Assembly (NCBI RefSeq): GCF_014635685.1
Contig: NZ_BMDH01000002.1
Coordinates: 92,472-156,471 of the forward strand
Reading direction: 5' to 3'
Length of the DNA: 64,000 nt
Source: Galliscardovia ingluviei
Lineage (GTDB): Bacteria; Actinomycetota; Actinomycetes; Actinomycetales; Bifidobacteriaceae
Position numbers and translations under genes: made by a program. Numbering within the stretch: position 1 is the first letter of the stretch; every line of letters starts with the position of its first letter. Below are positions 1 to 8,350 of this stretch, piece after piece. Below the pieces are notes generated by a model that was not told the DNA's origin, ran no database searches, and saw only the letters and a program-made list of their open reading frames with translations.

Positions 1-377
1 GCGCACGCGATCATAGCCAGCAATCTGCGCGGTGCAAGGCGAGCGCCTGTGTACTGAGTGGCTTTGAGTAGTCCTGCGACAGAAAGCACCGACTCTGTTC
101 TACGCAACCATGCCCATACGGCGCTTGCACATGCTGCGCCAATAATCACAGCAAATATTCTGCGCGTGGGATTCGCTCCTTGAAGCGCTACCATAAATGA
201 TTCGTTCCAAGTACCAAAAAATACCCAGACGCAGGCTCGTAAAAAGAGAATCATAAAGGCACCAACACCGCCGCTAACAACCCCACATAGTGTGAGCGCA
301 AGCACATATGTTGCCAACGATGAGGCACGGCTATGTTGCTGAGCATTGGGTTGCGATGGTGTTGATGCCTTAGTCAT
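1..377 (-). CDS. ClC-type chloride channel family protein, N-terminal part
   Basis: Open reading frame running off the left edge of the window; only the first 125 codons are present. It starts at ATG 377 and has no stop in the window. A polar N-terminus of about 22 residues is followed by a hydrophobic segment (LATYVLALTLCGVVSGGVGA), then a second one around residues 74-90 (IFAVIIGAACASAVWAWL) and a polar stretch. This pattern resembles the start of short ClC chloride channel/antiporter proteins of actinobacteria, which act in the cytoplasmic membrane. The selectivity-filter motifs lie outside the window, so the family call rests on the N-terminus only and another membrane protein is possible. 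Confidence 0.45.
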   Translation of the reverse strand, partial: MTKASTPSQPNAQQHSRASSLATYVLALTLCGVVSGGVGAFMILFLRACVWVFFGTWNESFMVALQGANPTRRIFAVIIGAACASAVWAWLRRTESVLSVAGLLKATQYTGARLAPRRLLAMIAC

Positions 378-497
378 AGTGCAGAACTTTAGCGCAAGGT
401 GTGCGCTATACGTTCACACACGGTTTACGAAACGTTGTATAAAAATTATTTGAATATTGATTATTCGTTTCGCAGATTGTACGTTATGCAAATACTA

Positions 498-1793
498 TTA
501 TTCTGCAACAGCAGCACGTGCTGGAGTTTTGCGCATAACTAGCAGAATAGATACCAGCGCTACAGCATACAGCACTGCCAAAATTGGCATCAGTGCAGCA
601 TAGCGGTGTGCCGTATCCGTAGCATGCGTCACCACAAAGGAGGCCAACTGGTTACCGGAAAGACCAGCAATAGCCCAAGCACTCAGCGCCAAACCATGCA
701 CAGTAGATACTGATTTCATACCAAAATGCTGCTCAAGCAACACTGGCAGAGTAGAGAAACCACCGCCGTATCCAGCGTTTACTAAGAAAAGCATAATCAG
801 AATTGGAATCATCAATCCCAGCTGAATGGAATGAGTAAACACCTGCAGTAAGCACACTGCAATTGACATGACGAAAATCACCACATAGCTTGTTTCACGA
901 CGCTTAGTGTGATCGGAAAGCGTGGAGAAGCCCATACGACCCGCAGCATTGAACAGCGCATCCACTGCCAACACAGTACCAATGAATCCAGCAGCAGCGA
1001 TCGCAAAAGCATGAGAGTCAAGTGAAGCATACTTTGGCAAGCCTTTAAGCACATCGTGAAGAATGTCTTTTTCCTGAGAAATAAGCGCTAAACCGCAGGT
1101 AATATTGATATAGAACGCCAACCAAATTGCCCAAAATACTGGCTTTTTAATGAGTACTTTACGGCTGATACGGTTCTCTTCCTTGTACACATAGCCTTGT
1201 GGACGCTTAATTGTGAGGTAACCAAGGAACATAGCAATGGCGTAAACTACAGAGAGAATATAGAACATATTCACTAACCCAGTAGTATTGATAAGCCATT
1301 CCATTACTGGGCTTGCAATAGCCTTTGCTAAACCAAATCCTGCAACCGCGATACCAGTAGCAAGACCCTTATTATCAGCAAACCAGAGCATCAAGTTTTT
1401 GACAGGAGTCAAGTATCCTACGCCTAGACCGATACCCATGATGACGCCGTAGAAAATGAAAACACCAGGAAGCCAGCCGACTGCAATACTGACGCCAGTT
1501 CCTGCGAAACCAACAACGAAGCAGACCAAAGAAATAATGGCCGAACGCTTAATATCACGTTCGACCATAGGTCCTAAGAAAGCCGCTGACATACCGAGGA
1601 AGAAGATTGCCAGCGAAAAGCCCCATTCAACAGTTGTAGGGGCTGCGCCGAGTTGATCGGCGATAAGCTGTTTGAATACACTCCAGCAATATACGGTACC
1701 AATAGATACGTGGATAAGTAATGCTGGGATTACTGCGCTAGTCCAGCGGTTTCCGTGGTTTTGAGTTTGCAATGTGACTCCAGTTGATGTCAT
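498..1793 (-). CDS. OFA-type MFS transporter (oxalate/formate antiporter family)
   Basis: Major facilitator transporter of the cytoplasmic membrane with about 12 hydrophobic segments. The opening VIPALLIHVSIGTVYCWSVF is typical of the oxalate/formate antiporter (OFA) family; the substrate cannot be read from sequence. I choose ATG 1793 (431 residues). The frame stays open upstream to TTG 1913, adding 40 Ser/Thr-rich residues, but the good ribosome site (GGAGAGGA, about 1902-1909) sits just upstream of ATG 1897 in another frame. That ATG opens a 35-codon frame ending in an ATGA overlap with ATG 1793, so the transporter may be translationally coupled to a leader peptide. Confidence 0.8.
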   Translation of the reverse strand: MTSTGVTLQTQNHGNRWTSAVIPALLIHVSIGTVYCWSVFKQLIADQLGAAPTTVEWGFSLAIFFLGMSAAFLGPMVERDIKRSAIISLVCFVVGFAGTGVSIAVGWLPGVFIFYGVIMGIGLGVGYLTPVKNLMLWFADNKGLATGIAVAGFGLAKAIASPVMEWLINTTGLVNMFYILSVVYAIAMFLGYLTIKRPQGYVYKEENRISRKVLIKKPVFWAIWLAFYINITCGLALISQEKDILHDVLKGLPKYASLDSHAFAIAAAGFIGTVLAVDALFNAAGRMGFSTLSDHTKRRETSYVVIFVMSIAVCLLQVFTHSIQLGLMIPILIMLFLVNAGYGGGFSTLPVLLEQHFGMKSVSTVHGLALSAWAIAGLSGNQLASFVVTHATDTAHRYAALMPILAVLYAVALVSILLVMRKTPARAAVAE

Positions 1794-1897
1794 GGATCCT
1801 GAGTTCGATGCAATAGCAGTATGAGATGTTTGAGATGATGTAGAAGTAATGGACGATATGGATGCGGATGATACGGATGATTGCTTTTGGTTACCAT
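1790..1897 (-). other. Possible 35-codon leader ORF overlapping the OFA transporter start
   Basis: ATG 1897 has the best-placed ribosome site in this region (GGAGAGGAC-ACT-ATG). The frame encodes 35 residues with 7 His, many Leu and Pro, and ends in TGA 1792-1790, overlapping the in-frame ATG of the transporter as ATGA. This looks like a translationally coupled leader peptide. However, the DNA is a TCATCC-like low-complexity stretch, so the open frame could be accidental. Confidence 0.35.
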
Positions 1898-1913
1898 AGT
1901 GTCCTCTCCGCAA

Positions 1914-2213
1914 GGTCTTGCGTGTGAGATCTCACACGTTGGCAAGCCTCGCAGTTTGGAAGTTTAGCAATCGCCAATCCCCGAAAAATAGGGTTTGTCC
2001 ATCATTTGGGCACAGTGTGACGAGGTGCACAATTTATGAAATACTCGATTTTCATTCCATAAATGAACATATGTTTTGTTATTTTTTTCTGGGTACTGCA
2101 CTATCACAACTAGTTATGAGACTTGATTCGGCATAACTCTTACTATTAAGTACGATAGAGATGCGTTGCTCATGCAACTTACAAATATCAATCACTGCAC
2201 ACGAAGGGAAATT
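1914..2213. promoter_or_regulatory. Divergent intergenic region with an 18-bp perfect palindrome
   Basis: About 300 bp without a recognised gene, between the divergent OFA transporter and Na+/H+ antiporter. Positions 1921-1938 read CGTGTGAGATCTCACACG, a perfect palindrome lying right before the transporter translation signals, as expected for an operator. It is not a standard Crp site, because the TGTGA and TCACA halves are 4 rather than 6 nt apart. No further strong promoter is visible apart from A/T-rich stretches. Confidence 0.5.
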
Positions 2214-3563
2214 ATGAACGCCGTACTTCTTGCTGTTATCGTCATGCTCGCGCTTGCTCTCTTGCGCGTTCATGTGGTTATTGCGCTCTTTGTTGGTGCT
2301 CTAGTCGGCGGTCTTACTGGAGGACTTGGCCTTGACGGCACCATGACAGCATTCCAAGACGGACTTTCTGGCGGTGCCATGATTGCCCTTTCTTATGCAT
2401 TACTTGGCGCATTTGCAACTGCCGTCGCCTCTTCAGGACTGCCAGAGTTACTTGCGCAAAGTGTGATTAAGAAAATTAATAATGCTTCACATACACAACA
2501 GCAGTCCGTTATTCTTTGGGTAAAAGCAGGTCTTATTACTGGAATTCTCGCCATGTCAATTATGAGCCAGAATCTCATTCCTGTGCATATCGCATTTATT
2601 CCACTTATTATTCCCCCACTACTTACTGTGTGTAATCGCTTGCATATTGACCGCCGTCTGCTCGCTTGCGTGATGACATTTGGTTTGGTAACTACTTACA
2701 TGTTTTTGCCTGTTGGCTTCGGCGCTATCTTCTTAAACCAGATTTTGCTGGGCAATATCAATAAAGCGGGACTCAACACTGACGGCATCAATATTATGCA
2801 AGCTATGGGCATTCCAGCGCTTGGCATGTTTATTGGTTTGCTCATCGCTATTTTTATTTCCTATCGCAAGCCACGCGAGTATGAAGATCGTCCTGTTGCA
2901 GATGCTCAAGAAGTTGCTGTTATTAGTAAATACAAAGTGACCGTTGCCATTATTGCTATTATTGTCACCTTTGTTATCCAAATTGTGATGCAAGCTATGG
3001 AAACTGAAGCAAATCCTTTGCTTGTCGGCGCTCTTGCAGGTTTAATGATTTTCCTTGCTACTGGTGCTGTCAGCTGGAAAGAGGCAGATAAAGTGTTCAC
3101 TTCTGGCATGCGTATGATGGCACTTATTGGCTTTATTATGATTACCGCTCAAGGCTTTGCTGCAGTCATGACAAAAACAGGTGCTGTTGAACCGCTAGTC
3201 GCCTATGTTGCTAACTTGTTTAATGGCAATAAACCAGCCGCAGCTTTGGCTATGCTGCTCGTTGGCTTAATTGTCACCATGGGTATTGGCTCGTCATTCT
3301 CAACGCTGCCAATTATTACTACGATTTATGTGCCGCTGTGCATGTCTCTCGGATTCTCCACACTAGCAACTGTTGCCATTATTGGTACTGCTGGCGCTCT
3401 TGGTGATGCTGGATCTCCTGCATCAGACTCTACACTTGGACCAACTTCTGGGTTGAATGCTGATGGTCAGCATGATCATATTAGAGATTCTGTAATTCCA
3501 ACATTTTTGCATTTCAATATTCCACTGCTGATTGCTGGTTGGATTGCAGCTCTTGTACTCTAA
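2214..3563 (+). CDS. Na+/H+ antiporter family protein
   Basis: Integral membrane protein of 449 residues with about 11-12 hydrophobic segments, consistent with the Na+/H+ antiporter (NhaC-like) families that exchange cytoplasmic Na+ or organic acids for protons. The N-terminus MNAVLLAVIVMLALALLRVH and the conserved C-terminal GDAGSPASDSTLGPTSGLN segment fit that family. ATG 2214 is chosen because it follows the ribosome site GAAGGGAA; the frame is open to 2166 without a better site. It is a single gene divergent from the OFA transporter and ends before a large hairpin at 3641. The substrate is not resolvable. Confidence 0.8.
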   Translation: MNAVLLAVIVMLALALLRVHVVIALFVGALVGGLTGGLGLDGTMTAFQDGLSGGAMIALSYALLGAFATAVASSGLPELLAQSVIKKINNASHTQQQSVILWVKAGLITGILAMSIMSQNLIPVHIAFIPLIIPPLLTVCNRLHIDRRLLACVMTFGLVTTYMFLPVGFGAIFLNQILLGNINKAGLNTDGINIMQAMGIPALGMFIGLLIAIFISYRKPREYEDRPVADAQEVAVISKYKVTVAIIAIIVTFVIQIVMQAMETEANPLLVGALAGLMIFLATGAVSWKEADKVFTSGMRMMALIGFIMITAQGFAAVMTKTGAVEPLVAYVANLFNGNKPAAALAMLLVGLIVTMGIGSSFSTLPIITTIYVPLCMSLGFSTLATVAIIGTAGALGDAGSPASDSTLGPTSGLNADGQHDHIRDSVIPTFLHFNIPLLIAGWIAALVL

Positions 3564-3640
3564 CTCATTGCGTTTCTTAGTACGCTTCTTGCAATTACGT
3601 ATATATATACGTATGTTTTAGAGGGAATCGTTCTTCATCG

Positions 3641-3706
3641 AGTGAGCCGCACCCTGATTGTTGGATTGAGTAAATTCTGATTCAATGATTGGAGGTGCGG
3701 TTCACT
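3641..3706. terminator. Large inverted repeat, bidirectional terminator
   Basis: Arms AGTGAGCCGCACC (3641-3653) and GGTGCGGTTCACT (3694-3706) pair over 13 bp with one mismatch or G-U pair. It lies between the convergent antiporter gene and the U32 peptidase-family gene. No long T-run is present, so the terminator role is inferred from position and structure. Confidence 0.6.
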
Positions 3707-3743
3707 GTATCGAGCGACTCCCCTTTGGTTTATATAAGTTTAC

Positions 3744-5294
3744 TTACTCTTGAACAGCTGATACTGGTTTCGCTTTCTTAACAATTGGAGAGCGTAGCAT
3801 TGCATTTTCCGGCAAGTTATGCGGGAACGGGAACGAATACACGCGAGCTGGGTGACGAATCACATCTACAGGATTGCCATCCGCATCTTCAATTCCTTCT
3901 GCAGGTAGCTGCCACACCAAAGGCTCTGTACCAGGCAACAAAATTTCAATGCGTTGCCCTGGCTCAATTTTATTACGGCTCATAATGGTCAGGCGACCAT
4001 CCTTCCAAGAAAGCACCTCACCTACTACCATCCAATCGCGGATATACCGTGATGTCTCTGTGTGCTGTGACACCTTATTATCTGGGTAATAAAAACCAGT
4101 AGAGTACTCACGATGCGCAACCTTGTAAGGCTCATCGAGTACCCACTGTGGCACATGAATATGAGGTTGCGGTAAAGAACGAGCATGCTCCCAACCGGAA
4201 GCGGCATCCACATTTATATCTGCATCTGCTTCTGCAGTTTGTTCAGCTGTAGTTTGTTCATTCGCCGTATCTTGCAGTACCGGAGCTTCCATATCTGGCA
4301 TAACAGAGAAAGCTTCATTACTCTGCGCCAAAGCCTTATCTCCCGCAGCATTCCACTGATCAAGCGTAATGCGCCCCTCACGCACATCATTCATCGTAAT
4401 AACCTGATGATGATAGGGTTGCAACGTATTACCATCCGTATCCTCAAAGCCACGCTGAACCATGTATTCATTGACCGCAATCTTATAAGCATTCGTCATT
4501 GCAGCCACATAGTACGCACTTTTCGCACGCCCCTCAATTTTCAAGCTCGTTGCCCCTGCATCAAGCACATCATCAATATGCTCAATCATATTCATATCTT
4601 GAGAATTGAAAATATAGGTACCGTCATTGGTTTCTTCTACAGGGAAGTACTGCCCTGGGCGCTTCTCCTCTACTAACGAATACTTCCAGCGACATGGCTG
4701 TGCACACTCACCATGATTACCATCACGACCAGTGAGATAATTAGAAATCAAACAGCGCCCAGAAAATGCCATGCACATTGATCCATGCACAAAACACTCG
4801 ATATCCATATCGTCAGGAATGTTTGCACGAATATCACGAATAGCCTGAATATCCATTTCTCGCGCTAATACAACACGGCGAGCTCCAAGCGCATACAGCG
4901 ACTGAGCCGCGCCATAGTTGGTAACACCAGCCTGAGTTGACACATGAATTTCCAGATTTGGCGCAATTTGATGCACCATCATCAGCACACCAATATCCGT
5001 AACAATAACAGCATCAATGCCTGTATCTTTGAGCTCGCCAATATAATTGCGCATTTGCTCAATTTCATCATTTCGAGGTAATACATTGCATGTCACATAT
5101 ACTCGAGCACCGCACTCATGAGCATAACGAGCACCTTCCTCAAAATCTTCAAGACTCAAGTTTTTTGGCGCAGTGCGCATGCCGAACGCTTTTCCACCGC
5201 AATACACAGCGTCAGCGTGGAAATCGACAGCCGTTTTAAGACCACGTAGGTTTCCTGCAGGTGCTAGTACTTCTGGAATTCGCCTTGCTTTCAT
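3744..5294 (-). CDS. Peptidase U32 family protein (TrhP/YegQ-like tRNA hydroxylation protein)
   Basis: Protein of 516 residues. The N-terminal half carries the U32 signature with cysteines: ECFVHGSMCMAFSGRC, then ISNYLTGRDGNHGECAQPCRW. In characterised members (TrhP/RlhA type) these Cys residues are required for prephenate-dependent hydroxylation of tRNA wobble uridine or of rRNA; they are probably not peptidases. The C-terminal part (IRDWMVVGEVLSW...) resembles the U32 C-terminal domain. A low-complexity Ala/Thr/Gln/Glu-rich linker separates the two. ATG 5294 is preferred because GAGGAG lies 4 nt upstream; the frame extends 7 codons further. Confidence 0.85.
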   Translation of the reverse strand: MKARRIPEVLAPAGNLRGLKTAVDFHADAVYCGGKAFGMRTAPKNLSLEDFEEGARYAHECGARVYVTCNVLPRNDEIEQMRNYIGELKDTGIDAVIVTDIGVLMMVHQIAPNLEIHVSTQAGVTNYGAAQSLYALGARRVVLAREMDIQAIRDIRANIPDDMDIECFVHGSMCMAFSGRCLISNYLTGRDGNHGECAQPCRWKYSLVEEKRPGQYFPVEETNDGTYIFNSQDMNMIEHIDDVLDAGATSLKIEGRAKSAYYVAAMTNAYKIAVNEYMVQRGFEDTDGNTLQPYHHQVITMNDVREGRITLDQWNAAGDKALAQSNEAFSVMPDMEAPVLQDTANEQTTAEQTAEADADINVDAASGWEHARSLPQPHIHVPQWVLDEPYKVAHREYSTGFYYPDNKVSQHTETSRYIRDWMVVGEVLSWKDGRLTIMSRNKIEPGQRIEILLPGTEPLVWQLPAEGIEDADGNPVDVIRHPARVYSFPFPHNLPENAMLRSPIVKKAKPVSAVQE

Positions 5295-5311
5295 GTGCTC
5301 CTCAACTTCTT

Positions 5312-5415
5312 GCATTACTTAACGCTTTGCATTACTCGGTATTCATGCATTACATTACGGCTTGCACTACAGTCTTGCACTACATAACGTCTCGCATGAG
5401 CTACTATCTTGCATT
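5312..5415 (+). repeat. Degenerate TTGCAYTAC repeats
   Basis: Between the U32 gene and tRNA-Gly, variants of TTGCAYTAC recur about six times at irregular 13-20 nt spacing, with drift (TTGCATTAC, TGCATTACATTAC, TTGCACTAC). It looks like a decayed tandem duplication. No coding function is visible. Confidence 0.6.
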
Positions 5416-5566
5416 AGCCTACACCACTGCCGAACCAAGTAAATACAAAGCAACGCGCTATACACAACACGTATTTGGAAATATACCAAGGTTGTGTATA
5501 ATAGCATTCGTTGTGTTATGCACAAGTATCGAGCACATGCTTGATTTACAGTGTGTTTCGCAAAAC

Positions 5567-5640
5567 GCGGACGTAGCTCAATGGTAGAGCCTCAGTCTTC
5601 CAAACTGATTACGCGGGTTCGATTCCCGTCGTCCGCTCCA
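5567..5640 (+). tRNA. tRNA-Gly (anticodon TCC)
   Basis: Folds as a full cloverleaf. The acceptor stem GCGGACG pairs with CGTCCGC. The D-arm is GCTC-AATGGTA-GAGC and the anticodon arm TCAGT-CTTCCAA-ACTGA, with anticodon TCC. The T-arm is GCGGG-TTCGATT-CCCGT with one wobble pair. The 3' end TCCA is encoded. The GC-rich arsenic island begins directly after it, so this gene is the likely integration site. Confidence 0.97.
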
Positions 5641-6026
5641 ATAGAACGTCACTATGGATACAAGGCTTTCCGGCCAGGCCGGGAGGTATCCGGGGTGGCG
5701 TTTTCGGCGTTCTGGCGCGGTTTTGATTTATGGCGACTGATCACTGATGCCCCTTGATGGACTCCAGGAGACGGCTGATTAGGCCCTCGGAAAGTCCTCT
5801 CGGGGGCTTGCTCAGCAGGTTGTGGCACGAAAAAAGTATGGGGCTAACGTCAATAGGTTTTCCGAAGCCATGAACCGATGCCGTAAGTGGTGTGGAAAAG
5901 CTCAATCGTTGGGGCGCTCGGAGTGTTTTCGGCGTTCTCACAGAATGCGCCATAGCCGTGGGATAGCCGGTCTTCTTATGTGGAAGTAAGTGCAATTCTC
6001 AATGTAGATCGTGTATAACGCCCATA
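5641..6026. other. GC-rich intergenic stretch at the left end of the island; no recognised gene
   Basis: About 390 bp between the tRNA and the arsA terminator. The base composition jumps upward right after the tRNA. The 14-mer GTTTTCGGCGTTCT occurs twice (5700-5713 and 5925-5938). An 84-codon frame is open on the minus strand (5741-5995), but it lacks a clear ribosome site and I do not recognise its product. Most likely debris of the integration event. Confidence 0.5.
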
Positions 6027-6080
6027 GAAAAGATCAAGGTGGGGTACCCAAGAGCTGACCCGTCCTGGACACCCCACCTT
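6027..6080 (-). terminator. Intrinsic terminator of the arsD-arsA operon
   Basis: On the minus strand, AAGGTGGGGT (complement of 6071-6080) pairs with ACCCCACCTT (complement of 6036-6045), followed by GATCTTTTCT. A 10-bp stem and short T-rich tail just after the arsA stop codon make a plausible rho-independent terminator. Confidence 0.75.
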
Positions 6081-6093
6081 TGCGCTGATGTGG

Positions 6094-7866
6094 CTATGCC
6101 ACCGGGATTTCCCAGACAGGGATGCGCATCTGGTCTGTGGCTAGATAACGCTCCACAGTGTTGCGCTGCGCTGCGGCTCGTTGTTGAAGGAACGTCGACT
6201 GTGTCTGGTTCATTGGTAGGTACTGGTTGATGACCCAGGCTCGTGGCGTAATGTCAGCACGGGCGAGGTCATCAGACAGCTCCTTGGCTTCCAAGATCGG
6301 AGTTGACTCGGGAAGCGTTACCAGGATCGGGAATGTCCGGCTCTGATCTCTCAGACGCATAAGAGCAGTCAGTGTGCCATCGCTCTCTTCAGTTGCCCCG
6401 GACTGGCGCATGAGCTCACGGTGATAGGAACCGGTAGCGTCCAAAAGCAGCAGGGTGTGTCCGGTGGGAGCTGTATCGATGACGACCCAGCGTTGGTCGG
6501 ATTCTTCTAGGACAGCAGAGAAGGCCCTGAAGACGGCGACTTCTTCCGTACATGGGCTGGCGAGGTCCTCGATGAGCTGTGCTCGGCCATCAGCATCCAG
6601 TACCGCACCCTTGGTGTTGAGCACTTCTTGCCGATACTCTTCCACCACCTTGCGAGGATCAATACTGACCACATCGAGACCTGGATATTTCTGCGGAAGA
6701 GTCATATCCAGGTGTGAAGCCGGGTCAGTGGTCGCCAGAAGCACAGGCAACCCCTTGCTGGCTACAGAAGTGGCAAGTGCCTGCGCGACGGTGGTCTTAC
6801 CTACTCCACCTTTACCCATAGCCAGAACGACTTTGGGGCCACCTTCGATGATCTGTTCTGTTGCCTGAAACAGAGCAGCTTGCACCGCTTCGTTAATATC
6901 GGTGGCGTCAGAGGACGGCAGTTCCTCAAGGCCGAGCACGCCCTCGTGGGGTTCCGGGGCAACAGTGGTCAGTCCCTTCAAACCCATGACAGGTTCAGGG
7001 TTCATGGGGATTGTGAAGCATCCCATTCCGTTGAGTGTCGGATGGGTAGTTGCCAGCCCATTGAGGACATGCTGCTCACCGAGCATGAGCCTACGGTGGA
7101 GCGGGTCGTTGTCTGCTTCAGGCAAGAGTGCGTTGACAACCAGCGCCTGCGGATTAACTCCGAGTTCCGAGAGCTCGCTGGCTGCACGCTCAGCCTCCTG
7201 GAGGGTGGAATCTTGAGCGCGTGCCACAAGCACCAAAGTGGTCAGCGCAGGGTCCTTCAGTACATTGACCGCATCTTCGTAGGTCTGACGATGCTTATCA
7301 AGCCCTGACAACGGGCCAAGGCAGGAAGCGTCACCAGTTCCCTTCTCTATGAAAGACGACCAGTCACCTGGCAGTGCGAGCAGCCGAAGCGTATGGCCTG
7401 TGGGTGCGGTGTCAAAAACAATGTGATCGTAAGCATCGACAATGTTCGGGGAGACGAGGAAGTCAACAAATCTGTTGAATGAAGCGACCTCCACCGTGCA
7501 TGAGCCAGAGAGCGTCTCCTCGGACTCGCGCAACACCTCGGGCGGCAGAAGATGACGAACTGGCGCAAGAATCGACTCGCGATACTTTTCCGCCTCCATG
7601 TTCGGGTCGATCTCGATCGCATCGAGCCTGACCTCCACCCCCATCTCCCTGGCGACACTCTCGCCTAGCGCAGTAATTTCAGGTCCAATGGATTGACCGA
7701 AAACCTGCGCAACATTTGATGCCGGATCTGTCGACACCAGCAAGACTTTGCGCCCTTGCGTAGCAAGTGAAAGCGCGGTAGCGCATGACACCGTCGTCTT
7801 ACCGACCCCACCCTTGCCGGTGAACATCAGAAACTTTGTTGTTGGCGGCCACTGGCTCAACAGCAT
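6094..7866 (-). CDS. arsA: Arsenical pump-driving ATPase ArsA
   Basis: Two-domain ATPase of 590 residues, the usual length of ArsA. Each half has a P-loop GKGGVGKTT (about residues 15-24 and 350-358) and a DTAPTGHT motif. The metalloid-site cysteines are present: GSCTVEV (about 121), DASCLG (about 181) and SPCTEEV (about 438), matching C113/C172/C422 of plasmid R773 ArsA. In the family, As(III) binding stimulates ATP hydrolysis that drives the efflux protein ArsB or Acr3. ATG 7866 follows GGAGG and overlaps the end of arsD by 10 nt, so translation is coupled. No efflux partner is in the window. GC content is visibly higher than outside the island. Confidence 0.96.
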   Translation of the reverse strand: MLLSQWPPTTKFLMFTGKGGVGKTTVSCATALSLATQGRKVLLVSTDPASNVAQVFGQSIGPEITALGESVAREMGVEVRLDAIEIDPNMEAEKYRESILAPVRHLLPPEVLRESEETLSGSCTVEVASFNRFVDFLVSPNIVDAYDHIVFDTAPTGHTLRLLALPGDWSSFIEKGTGDASCLGPLSGLDKHRQTYEDAVNVLKDPALTTLVLVARAQDSTLQEAERAASELSELGVNPQALVVNALLPEADNDPLHRRLMLGEQHVLNGLATTHPTLNGMGCFTIPMNPEPVMGLKGLTTVAPEPHEGVLGLEELPSSDATDINEAVQAALFQATEQIIEGGPKVVLAMGKGGVGKTTVAQALATSVASKGLPVLLATTDPASHLDMTLPQKYPGLDVVSIDPRKVVEEYRQEVLNTKGAVLDADGRAQLIEDLASPCTEEVAVFRAFSAVLEESDQRWVVIDTAPTGHTLLLLDATGSYHRELMRQSGATEESDGTLTALMRLRDQSRTFPILVTLPESTPILEAKELSDDLARADITPRAWVINQYLPMNQTQSTFLQQRAAAQRNTVERYLATDQMRIPVWEIPVA

Positions 7867-8258
7867 CCCGAAGTACCTCCACAACACGACGAGCTTGCCA
7901 TTGGAAGCTCCGATCTGCCGTCACATGCAACCTGAGAATCGAGACTGCCCGCAGAATCCCGACGCGCCCACGCACGCAATTGCGCCAGGGTGGGATACAC
8001 GCCCTCGAGGACGATCTCGCCGTTAATCACCACCACGGGAAGAGAACCAGCCCCTTCAGACTCAAGCAGGTCGCGTACAACCGGAGTGGATGCGAAGTCC
8101 AACGGGGCGCTGGCCAAGTTGTGACGCACCACGTCCAGTCCCTCCTTCCGTGCAGCGCTCACAGCTGCCGCCACATCAACGACTTCCTGGTCAACGTTTT
8201 CTCCGCATACACCCGACGAACAGCACATCGCCGGATCAAAGATATCGATCTTGGTCAT
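7857..8258 (-). CDS. arsD: Arsenite metallochaperone ArsD
   Basis: Small thioredoxin-fold protein of 133 residues. It has the N-terminal CC pair (residues 12-13) and C18 of the As(III)-binding triad, plus additional C-terminal CC pairs (SSCCGG, GCC). ArsD hands As(III) to ArsA and raises its affinity. The start ATG 8258 follows GGAGGTAAGAG. It is the first gene of the arsD-arsA operon and diverges from the arsR-arsC gene across a shared operator region. Confidence 0.94.
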   Translation of the reverse strand: MTKIDIFDPAMCCSSGVCGENVDQEVVDVAAAVSAARKEGLDVVRHNLASAPLDFASTPVVRDLLESEGAGSLPVVVINGEIVLEGVYPTLAQLRAWARRDSAGSLDSQVACDGRSELPMASSSCCGGTSGCC

Positions 8259-8277
8259 CTCTTACCTCCACATGTCA

Positions 8278-8320
8278 TATCGATGATTATCGATACGTTA
8301 CATGCTACACCTACGTATCG
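8278..8320. promoter_or_regulatory. Divergent ars operator region with two inverted repeats
   Basis: Between arsD and arsR-arsC. TATCGAT-GATT-ATCGATA (8278-8295) is an inverted repeat with 7-bp arms. CGATACGT (8291-8298) and ACGTATCG (8313-8320) form a second, perfect 8-bp inverted pair overlapping it. The position fits ArsR binding sites repressing both directions. Confidence 0.65.
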
Positions 8321-8350
8321 AAAGTTGTCAATGTGTGGCATACTGGAAGG

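Noticed and set aside
1921-1938. Palindrome as a Crp/GlxR site
   Set aside because: TGTGA and TCACA are separated by 4 nt; Crp-type sites need 6.
4185-4676. 163-codon plus-strand frame opposite the U32 gene
   Set aside because: Shadow frame; composition (Ile/His/Arg/Cys-rich) is not protein-like and the opposite strand is well conserved.
3744-5294. U32 protein as a collagenase or secreted protease
   Set aside because: No signal peptide, and the Cys-containing signature matches RNA-hydroxylation members of the family.
5741-5995. 84-codon minus-strand frame after the tRNA as a gene
   Set aside because: No good start signal and no family I recognise; it lies in probable integration debris.
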